From Progne subis subis (taxonomy: Eukaryota; Chordata; Aves; Passeriformes; Hirundinidae), in the NCBI GenBank assembly GCA_022316685.1, contig JAKJHU010000033.1:1354321-1418320 (forward strand): 64,000 nt of DNA, read 5' to 3'. The position numbers and the translations under genes were made by a program. Below are positions 50,771-60,333 of this stretch, in pieces (the stretch's first letter is position 1; every line of letters begins with the position of its first letter). The notes below the pieces were generated by a model. It did no database searches. It had not been told where the DNA came from and saw only the letters and a program-made list of their open reading frames with translations.

Positions 50771-51877
50771 AATCTTCCTTTATGGACAGTTTCCCCTCTC
50801 AATAGCAACCTGTTCTGGTTAGTTTTGACAGGTCAGAGGCAAAACCTTGCTGTTTTTCTGGGCAGTCTCCTGATGGGATGAGGCTGTTTGCTAGTGAACA
50901 GCCCAGCTGGACACAGGCTCTGCAGGCAGGAATTAATGGTGTTCATTTAACAGTGTTAAAGATCACTTCCTTTACTGAGTATCTCACACTGCTTCTGACT
51001 GTTGCATCTTTCAGGAGGCCAATGAAGCCCATTCTGCTCTGAAGGGCTAATGGGTTTGATCTGTGAATAGTCAATTCTGGGGATTAGTGGATGGGTTAAA
51101 TCCCACTTCTCAGCCCAATCACCTCTAATCTTATTACAGTGCTCAGCTGATTAAAATAAATGGTGATTCTAGTGGGGATACAGCTTTACCTAACCCCTTT
51201 GAAGGTCTTCATGGATACAGTTTTGGAAGCTGCCCTGTGCTGTGATTCACTTTGTTGCCCTGTACCTTACACAGTTGAGTACCTTTCAGAACTTAGTGTG
51301 TAAGCATCACTAATAATAGTATTTAATTGACTGCAACAGCGCTTGGATTTTACCCTCCTACTTTCCTGTAGTAAAATCCTTGTTAATTGGAATATCTTCC
51401 CATGGTTTCTCGTGTATGTTTAAAAATCCTTGAAAAAAGAAGGAGGAAGTGAGTGTATTTGTTATGGGGGAGAAACTTGATGGCTTGCCCAAAATTAGTG
51501 CATCTAGAAAATTAATACATTTAAATAGCATAAGAAACACTGCCTGTGTTTACTCTCTCTCCTATTACTAATGACCCTGGGATATGACTGATAGGATTGG
51601 TGCCATGTCCATCTGGAGAAAGTCCCAGTGCTAAATAGTGCAGTGGACGTGACAGCCTGTTAGTGCTACGTGTGTCATCGTTAGCTGGGTACAAATATTC
51701 TCTGGATAGGCTGGAAGCTTTCAAGCACCTGTGCAGCCTTGAGGGTTTTCCTGCTTTTGTTACTTCTCCTGCAAGCTTGTGAATGCTGCTCAGTGAAGGA
51801 CTGTGCTCAGATAAATTGGTATTGGTGCACTGAGAAGACAGAAGAACATGGATCTGGAGGACACTTATGCGGGGTCT
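50771..51877. other. Sequence between the two CR1 copies
   Basis: About 1.1 kb of unique-looking sequence separates the CR1 copies. No CR1 match is visible in it, so the copies are not obviously halves of one element. The 133-codon minus frame at 51,521-51,922 runs into the second CR1 tail and has no family resemblance. Confidence 0.6.
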
Positions 51878-52264
51878 TAGAAGCACTGAATGATTTGGGT
51901 TGGAAGGGACCTTAAAGATCATTCTGCTCCACCCACCTTGCCATGGGCAGGGTCACCTTCCACTACACCAGGTTGCTTCTGGCCCCATTCAGCCTGGTCT
52001 TAAAGACTTCCAGGGAATGGGGTATCCATAACTTCTCTGGGCAACTGGTTCCAGTCTCTCTCCATCCTCTGAGTAAAGATTTTCTTCCTAACATCTAAAC
52101 TAAATCTCTCCTCTTTTAGTCTTAAACCATCCCCCTTTATCCTATCGCTGTCTGCTTGTGTAGAAAGCCTCCCCTTCCTTTTTGATAAAGCCACTTTAAG
52201 TACTGGAAGGCCTCAGTGAGGTGTCCCCTGGAGCCTTCAATTCTCCATGCTGAGCAACCCCAAG
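51878..52264 (-). mobile_element. CR1 LINE, short 3' fragment
   Basis: This is a second CR1 copy in the same orientation as the one at 49.8 kb, about 1.1 kb away. The left edge reads gcactgaatgatttgggttgg followed by the ggaagggaccttaaagatcat signature. The match continues through the proximal 3' UTR and the last part of ORF2 and ends at gctgagcaacccca near 52,264. Only about 390 bp remain. The two copies differ clearly in sequence and in 5' breakpoint, so they look like independent insertions rather than one split element. Confidence 0.92.
52000..52194 (-). pseudogene. CR1 ORF2 C-terminal fragment, second copy
   Basis: This is a 64-residue open segment that keeps the C-terminal CR1 signature well. 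It reads RIKGDGLRLKEERFSLDVRK, then KIFTQRMERDWNQLPREVMD. The WNQLPREV block is closer to the family form than in the neighbouring copy. It has no polymerase domain and is a truncated remnant. Comparing the same stretch in both copies would give their relative ages. Confidence 0.88.
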
Positions 52265-52642
52265 TGATGCTGAGTCAGAAGCAGAGTGGAAAGAGAGTTA
52301 GGATCCCCTGACTCCTATGCTTCATTCCTGTTGCTGGACCATCTGCTCATCATTTTTTTATGGTTCAAAGCTGGGTTCATACATGCAGTCACTTTAATGC
52401 TGTAGAGCTCATCTGTTGGGGAATTTTAAGTATGGCTGATATCCACCACCCACTTAATTTCCAAAAGAGTTCATGGAATTATACATTCCAGTCTTTGTAG
52501 CCAGAGCTTGGTTTCCTGCAAGCTGCCTGGCTGCTGGGAAGAGGCGTACATGTGCTGCCCAGCACTTTAAGAGTGGGAAAGGATTCTTCCCTGAGTCAGA
52601 ACTTCTCTGGGGTTGTGTAAAAATTAAATCTCTGATTTGTAG

Positions 52643-52711
52643 GGACCACCACTTGTGATGCAGGAAAAAATTACATTTTTTGGCGAAAAGACCCTTAAAA
52701 ATATCTCAAGG
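52643..52711 (+). other. Candidate internal exon (69 nt, phase 0-0)
   Basis: The acceptor tctctgatttgtag and the donor AGG then gtgagt flank 23 codons that are open only in this frame. The peptide begins GPPLVMQEKITFF and ends GEKTLKNISR. Composition (K, E, hydrophobic alternation) looks protein-like, but I do not recognise a family. The pyrimidine tract is weak. It lies about 380 bp right of the second CR1 copy. Being phase 0-0, it could be spliced to the 60,193-60,333 segment without a shift. Confidence 0.2.
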
Positions 52712-53438
52712 GTGAGTAACATATTTTAGGATTGGCTATTGCCCTGTTGCAATATTCCTGTAATGCTCTGCCACCTTTTGGCCCCACTAAGCCTTTTCAT
52801 TTCAGTGTTAAGGTGGGTGAGACTGAAATAGAACCTTTTCTGCCCTTACTTTTCACCCTGAGAAACCCAGCCCTCTTTGAGAGATCAGACAAGTCAATGT
52901 CTACCCTGTTTCCTGCAAATGCTGCTGGAGACTGAGGGTGTTGAATGCCATCTTCTCATCTTTCATTCTACATTAAATGTTTTCAGTGTTGTAAATGGCT
53001 ACCACCTTCTCCACATCACCTTTGCCCATTACCTCTGTTCCCTTCTTGGGCTGTGGATGTCTGTACATGAGGCTGTGTGTAGCTGTGCCTCATCCCTTCT
53101 GCAGCAGAACTAAATGGGGCATGTTAGGATTTTGGGGGTTTTTATAACCTTTAACTTGTCTCAGTTCAGATGGATGCTGAATCTTACCAGTCGCCGTGTG
53201 TGCATGTGTATGCCCGTATGTTGTATGTGACATTACATATACACTAAATGTGTTTACATGAAGGGTTAAACATTTCTTTGTGAAGTTAAAAATTAATTCA
53301 GGGCAAGAATTACTGCCATCTTCCACCTTTGTATAGCCTAAACTCCCCACGCCTTGAGGAGAAAGTAGCTTTCTTCTGGGTGATAAAGAAGAATCAGTTT
53401 TCCAGTAATATAACTAACTCATGCCTTGCTGTGTGTAG

Positions 53439-53500
53439 TAATAGTGCTGTGGAGAAGCTGCTGGTGAAGCGGGTTTTAGGGCACTGCAGTCAAAATTATG
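53439..53500 (+). other. Candidate internal exon (62 nt)
   Basis: The acceptor ccttgctgtgtgtag and the donor TATG then gtaggt flank a segment that is open when read as one base, 20 codons and one base. The peptide includes NSAVEKLLVKRVLGHCSQNY. Its final base G would combine with AA at the start of the 53,762 segment to give Glu, so the two are phase-compatible. It lies within a longer chance-length open frame (53,329-53,664), which weakens the argument that openness alone means coding. Confidence 0.15.
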
Positions 53501-53761
53501 GTAGGTGTAAAAGTGATCTTTCCCATACAACTAAGTTGTGTTTGAACTTGGCTTTCTCAGTTCCAAGGAGATGTCTATTGCAAGCCTTAGAGGGGGACTC
53601 TGGACAACTTCACTATATCCCTTGTACCTCAGAAGATTATATTAATCAAAGGATTTGGTGCTAGAACTCATGTTTTTTGCCAGCTGCTAATTGCTGGGCA
53701 CTTTGGAGCAGTGATCACAGGGAGGTGTTGCCCACTGGGGTTTCTCCATTGTTTCTCCCAG

Positions 53762-53970
53762 AAGTTGACATAAAATTAACCAAGGGACCGAGAATCAGGG
53801 CAGCATACTTGGTAGAGAAGGGGGAATTATGCAAAAACCTGGCAGATTTTCTGGAGAAGTGGGATCAAACTAAGGAGCTTTCCCAACACGAAGCAGTGTT
53901 GGGGTCACTGACCTCTGCCAAGATATATGCCAAGTCTGTGGCTGGCTGCCTGCCTGTGGTATTGTTCTGA
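53762..53970 (+). other. Candidate terminal exon with stop and nearby poly(A) signal
   Basis: A good acceptor (ccattgtttctcccag) precedes 68 codons and a TGA stop at 53,968-53,970. ATTAAA, the second most common poly(A) signal, follows at 53,999-54,004. The peptide is charged and soluble-looking, with VDIKLTKGPRIRAAYLVEKG early and LADFLEKWDQTKEL in the middle, possibly helical. I do not recognise a domain. The implied 3' UTR would be unusually short. The same frame is open upstream to 53,677, so it may simply be a 97-codon chance frame. Confidence 0.18.
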
Positions 53971-55413
53971 TGGATTTTTCTATATAAAGCACTTTTTCAT
54001 TAAAGAATATTTGTATTGCATTCAGAGCAGGCTGCATAAATATCTATTATTAAAAAAAAATTGAAACTCAAATCTTTCATATTGTACTTAGTAGGATTTT
54101 TGATTGTGATCCAACCTATTCAAATAATGGTAGCTGTCTTAATGAGACCTGCACTCATTAAATAGTCCATGAATCCTGCTGAAGTTTTAAAGTCATCACC
54201 TGAATTTGTAGAGGTCACTGGCTGAACATTCAGAAACTAGTTTGAAGTAGTAAAGCAACTTTTGGTGACCATGGCATTATAGGAAAGTATATAAAGGAAT
54301 AGAGACAGGCCGTTTTGATTTCTGAATTTTAATGACCAAATTAAATCAAGGTGGGAATTGAAAAAGCAGAGAAAAAAGTAAGAGAAGTCCATCCATGAAT
54401 AAAAGAGTTGGATTGAGATGATGGCATCTGCTAGTTCCAAGAGCTGATTATCATATGCTTCAGACAAGTTCACTTCCCTGCAGACAAAATCTCCTCTTTG
54501 ATGCAACAGTTTAAAAATGTAAATCATGTCCAGGTAAATTTGAACATTTAAAGGCTATTTATCTGATGTAGTTAAAACATGAATTATTAAAATAAGCTTA
54601 AATGCTGTCATCTTTTGCATGTAAATTCAAGTCTGTTTTCTTTCTAGTTTGATACAAATTTTAAATTTAAGAAACCCAAACACCTAACACCATTTCATAA
54701 CACAGGAAGAAATCAGGAGGAGTAAGGTGTGTTTAACTCGTTCCTTAAACAGATATGTTTTGTGTGATCACTGAATCATCTGGTTCAGGGCACTGGGGCA
54801 GAGAGGGGTGGCTGCTCAGCCTGGATATCCCTCTTGCTAAATCTGAAACCACTGCCAGAGGTCTCACAGTAATTTTAAAGATCCAGAATGTTTGGATTTT
54901 TTTACTGCCACCCAGGCTGGAAGCAAATACTGTGCATCTATGGCAGAGAACCTGGTTTTCTGTTAGAACTATCTGTGTTTCTTTAGTTTGAGGAGAATGG
55001 TGTTTCAGTTCCTGGGGTTCTTAATAGGAATTTTCTTTCTACGTTAGATACCTCTTTTTCAGTGTCTGAAGTTCTACCTGATCATAGTGGCTGATGCCTT
55101 GTGAACTGCTGAAGCCTGACCCACTGCATTGTAGTCTCTGAATGCAGCTCTGAAATCCTGCTTTAAAATAGTACTCAGCATTAGTCTCAAACTGTAACAG
55201 TTCACAAGGTATCTGCTAAAATCTTGATCTGCTCAAACTGTGAAGCCGAAGAGAGATGCTGTGTAACAAGTCCTTATTTTAAGGACTAATGAGTTTCTTT
55301 CATGATCTGAAGCACTTTAAATGATCCTGAAGAGCGCTGCTACTTTTCCAAGTTTGTCCTACATCTCTGAGGAGACCTCTCCAGACAATCTCTTCTGTTC
55401 TTTCTCTTTGCAG

Positions 55414-55676
55414 GGAGGATACACATGGAAACTGTGGTTCCAAACTGGGTTGTGCCTGCTTGCTGTGTTTTGGTTCTCAGTGGATTAGAGGAATGCTGGA
55501 TTGTAGAGCATGGCATTCCTCTGTGTGTGCCTTGGAGGAATATTTGTGCTCTGTTAATGCATGTTTACATCTTGCAGAGTGAGCTGCTAGCTTTGCTAGC
55601 TGTAGATGTCCATGTTTCACGCTGGGGATATCACACCTGGAAGACATCGAACAAAAAAGCCACCCTACTACTCTGA
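55414..55676 (+). other. Candidate terminal exon after a very strong acceptor
   Basis: The sequence tcttctgttctttctctttgcag is close to an ideal 3' splice site. The following 263 nt are open in one frame, with an ATG at 55,425, and end at a TGA (55,674-55,676). AATAAA occurs at 55,980-55,985, a reasonable distance downstream. The peptide is hydrophobic and cysteine-rich at the start (VVPACCVLVLSG), with LLALLAVDVHV later, and matches no family I know. No good internal donor was seen. Confidence 0.15.
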
Positions 55677-55985
55677 AATCTTCTAATCTGTTCAGTCTCT
55701 TTTGGGGTCTTGGCTTGCAAATTTGGGGATGTTGGGCATTGGAATCATGTGTTGGAATTAAAGGCTAAACTACTGCTGTTATTCCACAGGAGAGGTATAA
55801 GTAGAACTTTCTTTCTCCTCACTGGGCATTGACCAGATGCTGCTGCTTGTGTAGGAGCCTGTAAGGACTGTATCTTTGCTCTCTTGTCTGTTGTTCCTGA
55901 CTTGCCTGTAACAAACCTGTAAGATCTTTTTTTCTTCTTTACTTGCTGCCTCTCCACTCAAAACTGTTTTGACCATAAAAATAAA

Positions 55986-58900
55986 TTAATTGCCCAGAGA
56001 CATTAAGTGCCCTTAAATAATTTTCTTTCCTAGTGAGACCAAAGCAACGTGTCTGCAAGCTCAAGTCCTTTTCCTACTCCTTTTTCTGTGTGCTGTCAGA
56101 CCCACAGCGCTGTGCTTTGTCATGGGGTAAGAATGTGTAGAGGTCAATCCCTGCATCCCAGCTGAGGAGCAGGGGACTTCCAGCTCTGGGAACACAGCTT
56201 CCTTAGGCACTCTAACACGCCTTTATTAATCAGCTCATTAAACTCGGGGAGAGCAAGTACATGGTGGGATTTTGACACGTAAGACTGATGTAACAAATCT
56301 CACAAATAAGTGCCCATTCCTGTGGTCAGTTGTTTATTTAACTACTGAAAGGATAGCCTGTTAGCAGGTAACAATGGGGTTTGGAATTATAATATTTTTC
56401 CAAATCTTTTTTTGCAATGTGTGTACTTCTTCCCTGTTCTGGCTGATTCCACACTGGATTTTTTTTTTTTTTTTTTTTTACGTATTGGGTGTGTGGTAAG
56501 TGCTTATGTTGTTTCAAACCTGTATCTGTACAGTTAAGTCAGTACAGCTGGTGGGCAAAAATGGGCCCATGTTTATCTCCTAATTTTAATGAAACAAAGA
56601 CTGGTAAATAAAAGAACTTTCATGATTGAAGGCAACACAGAAAACCCTGATGATAAAGATCACTTAATGCTGAAAGCCTGCCTTGTAGAACCAGATTAAT
56701 TTCTCAGTGATATCTCTGTTTAGGTGTTTTGGAAATGCTGCAGAAATAACTCTGGTGAAGTTTAGTGATGAAAACTCTTTTCCCATTTCACAGAAAAATC
56801 TCATTTTCCAAGCTTCCCAATAAATCTTGGACATTCTCCAGATCTATGAAAATGATGGATCCCATCAGTCGAATGAAAACATTAGCTAATAAAATCGGAT
56901 TAAAGTTGATTTAAAACAGGACCCTGTAATTAGGAAATTCTTGCAAAGTTGTGTGAACTTGTTGTTGTAACATCCTCAGGCTAAAAGTAGGGTTTGACAG
57001 CCCTGCTGGGACAGAATTTGAACTTCTTAGGCTTTACTAAAACACTTGTTTTTCTGACAGCTCAACAAATTGCATCCATAAAAGGCAGCATGTAAAGGTA
57101 GATATTGTGGACTCTCTGTGCCTGATTGTGGTCAGTTTGGCACTGTTTTTCTGATCACGTGTTGTATAATCCCTGTTTGAAGCTCATTCCCCTCTGGGGA
57201 TTGAAGGAAGTGAGGAGCACTGCTTTTGTATTCCAAGGTACCCTTTTACTTCCAAGGAGACAAATTACTCACAGAGTAAAGCCATCTGTCAGGTGGGAAG
57301 TGCTGCTAGACAATTGTCCAGTGTCTTTCTCTAGACGGAGTTAAAAGGATATCAAAGGAAAAGTTAGGAGATGCAAACATCTATTTTCATAAACCTACTG
57401 CAGCTGGAATTAGAATGTAGTCATCTATAGGTACTTTTAATAGACATAGTGCCATTAATTTATTCCTCCTCTCAATATTAAGAGTTCTTGCAAAGAAATA
57501 AAAAGGCCAAGGGTAGTAATGACAAATTTTTCATTTAAAAAATGCATAAGAAAAGAAACCTCAGTGACGTAAAATTCAGAGCTGATGTAGAGCCCCCACT
57601 GTTAAAATGGAATGTCTTAATGCAGCTTTAACGGAGCAGAAAGCATTCTTTAAGAGTGGTTTTGAGTAAGAAGATCAATGCCAAATGCATTATTGGATTT
57701 TATGAGCTGCTTGAATCTTTAAGGTGCACTGGAAGGGAAAAGCATGATACAAGGTTAGTCAAAATTACTTTGGAAAATGCTGTATTGCTGAAATATGTTC
57801 ATTATGTTCTTCAGCCTCCCTTTTAAAATTCTTGGTGCTTTACATTCCAAGGTATGCAATGACTTGGTTTGGGTTTCTTTTTACGTGCTGCAGGAAGGTG
57901 TGGTGAAAGTTACAACGTGATTTATTTTGGATGTCCATACAAGGGTATATCCTGTAATGGTGCTGTCACCTTTTGGTGCAGGAGGTCAGGGCTTGGGGCT
58001 GACAGGTGTAGTCAACATATAACAGCAGTAAGAATGGACTGGAGACAACACAGTTATAGCCCCAGTGAGCTCTCTCTGTCTAGTCTCTTTAGGGAAATAA
58101 AAATGCTGTTTTCAGTCTATTGCATGATGCAAGTCTCAAGCTTGGATGTAACAGATCCTAGCACCATCTGTTGTCAAGACACCCCTTGATGGCAAGAGTG
58201 AAACAAGGAACCTGCCCCGGTAGCCTGTATTTTCTGTCAGCTTGGTTATACCAGTATCACTGTCTGTAGGCTGTAAACTGAGTCAGGGAATAGAACTGGA
58301 TTAAAAGAATTATCCCCCTCTAATGGTTATTTTTGAGTGTTGTTCATTGCCATGCCCCCCCCAACAGCCCCTGGTACAGGAGCAGCAACAGGGCCATTGA
58401 CACTCCTCTTGCCAGGAAAGCTGATATGCAGAGCACTTCTGTCTCATTAAATGACATAGCCTCTATTGATGTCCGTCACTCACTGCACAATCCTTCAGTT
58501 TTGAATTTTAAAGCATAAATCCTTGCTGTCACAAGCTAAAGGATGAGGGGTGAAAGACACAAGCAAACTCTTACAGCTTCAGCAATGATGCAGCCCTGTG
58601 GGAGGCAATCGAGCTGTCAGTGTATGTCACAGTGGGTCTTCTGTACGGGGTCACATCACCCTTAGACATCTGGAAAGAGCTGGGTTGGTACAGCAGGTGG
58701 TGGTGGTTCATGCACGTGTGCTGTTCCCTGGTCCAGGCTCCTGGAAGTGATTGTTTCTTCATCATTAGCTCCTTTTCCTTAGATAACTTTCTCAAGGGGA
58801 AACCTGCAGTGTCAGAGTTACCTCAGAGGCAGTTGTGAAGGTAGCTGATGTGCTAAGGGAGGTGGAAGGGGCAGCAAGGACAGGGCACGCAGGAGTAGGA

Positions 58901-60074
58901 GATTTGTTACTCTCTGGTAACTTAAAAATGGGTGGGGAAGATGCTGTACTAGGGTGTGATTCTGAACACTGTAAAACCCCCAGCAGATAAGGAACTAAAG
59001 ACTGCTCTGTTTAGAGCCATTGATGGACAGCGTGTGCTAAGCCAGCTTCACAGAGCTTTTGTGAAAGGAAGTTGAGTCTTACAAGCAACAAATTATTAGT
59101 AATAAGCAGAAGCAGGATAAAAGAGATTGCTTTAACTAGTTACAGAGCCATATAAGCATCAGAGGTAAAAATGAAATGATTTGTTTTCCTAATGAAGAGG
59201 AGGTGTTAGTGCAGTTTCCTGTTTATCTGAGCCGAGAACTTTAATCAAGTGCAGTAAAAACCAGAATCTGACAGAAGTGCAGAAGGACTTTGTGATGGTG
59301 AGTGTTGAATTATAGGATTAAATACCTTGAGGGAAAACATAGAGTCAGAAACAAATAAATGTGGGATTTGAGTCAGTGATGTATTGGAGCTGAGAGAGTT
59401 GAACTCTGAAGTTACTAGAAAGGTAAGTATGGCTTCTGGTGAGAGGGAGTTGGTTTTGCAACACAGCAGGTACTTAGAGAAACCTTGCAAATGGCCCGGT
59501 TTCTGAGGAGAGTTTAGGCTTAAACTTGGGATGATGCTGCTGTTTAGCAAATCCCAATGCCAACAGGAGAGGTGGGGCCTGTACTGAGACTGTAGTCAGT
59601 GCACAGACATTGACAAGAACATAGGGAAAGTGAACCCTTTGAATAAACTGGTCGGCAAGCTTGGTATCTTCCCCAGAGTTTATTGAAGAAACAGCTTTCT
59701 GCAGCTTTGCACTCTGTTGTTAATTGCATGAGGTTATCCTATACCCACTGAGGGCCACAAGAATGCCCTTTCCATTAAAGAGACCCAATTTTTTTGATAT
59801 AAGCTGAAATAACAGGTTATAGATTTAATGGTTTCTGAGAAGCAACTTTCACATCTAGGGAGGGAATCCAGAGTGCTTCTAGCTCCATCGCTCCAAGAAT
59901 CTGTTATCCATCTATGACTCTCAGACAGCTATAGCTGGTGATCCTGCCTACCTCCTTTGCATTACCAGTGCGAGTGAGGGTATGGAGAAATAAAGGAATT
60001 TTAAGCTTACCTTATTTAGCCTAGCTCAACAAAGGACAAAAATCAATGTATTTGTTCTCTGTAATGAATAAGAA
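55986..60074. other. Unique AT-rich sequence, no gene recognised
   Basis: Apart from the 21-T run I see no element. Splice-like signals include a 37-nt open stretch ending at AAG gtatgc near 57,852, and a near-perfect donor (AAG gtaagta) at 59,423 with no convincing acceptor within 200 bp. Several TTAAT/ATTA-rich stretches, for example near 56.2 kb and 57.4 kb, have the look of vertebrate conserved noncoding DNA, but conservation cannot be judged here. Confidence 0.5.
56459..56479. repeat. Poly-T tract (21 bp)
   Basis: This is a pure T run followed by acgtattggg. There is no recognisable retrocopy on the minus strand beside it. Confidence 0.97.
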
Positions 60075-60260
60075 GGCTAGACCTGAGAGAAGAGACGAGT
60101 AAAGAACGATATTAGAGGAAGAATGAGTTGGTCTAAATGGCTATGGATGTATTTCTGCTGGAGGTGTGGGGAAAGTTCTTTCACCCCTACAGCAGTCAGG
60201 TCTGGAATGGCATGGCAGTCAGTCATGGGAACAAGATCACAGCAAGATGGTGCTTATAAA
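60075..60260 (+). mobile_element. Possible ancient CR1/L3-type LINE tail
   Basis: The stretch around 60,140-60,225 (gctggaggtgtggggaaag, ttctttcacc, then agtcaggtctggaatgg) lines up with the C-terminal region of old CR1/L3-like LINEs. In those, a GRFRLDxRKxFF-type block is followed by a WNxLP block. In one frame here F-H-P is followed by V-W-N-G-M. The similarity is loose and was judged by eye. If correct, the copy is plus-oriented and much older than the minus-strand CR1s. It overlaps the candidate exon at 60,193-60,333. Confidence 0.35.
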
Positions 60261-60333
60261 AGGGGCTGTAAAACAATTTGTCTATAACAAATGCCACATA
60301 ACAACTCATCCAGTCCTGCTACAGTGTGAAAAG
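60193..60333 (+). other. Candidate internal exon (141 nt, phase 0-0)
   Basis: This is the strongest splice-flanked open segment I found. It is preceded by a pyrimidine-rich acceptor (ttctttcacccctacag) and followed by a near-consensus donor (AAG then gtaaga). It is exactly 47 codons, open in frame 1, while at least one other frame is closed. The peptide starts QSGLEWHGSQSWEQD and ends THPVLLQCEK. I do not recognise the protein. The 5' part overlaps a possible old LINE tail, so it could be an exonised repeat or a pseudo-exon. A single open frame with good sites does occur by chance at this scale. Confidence 0.25.
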
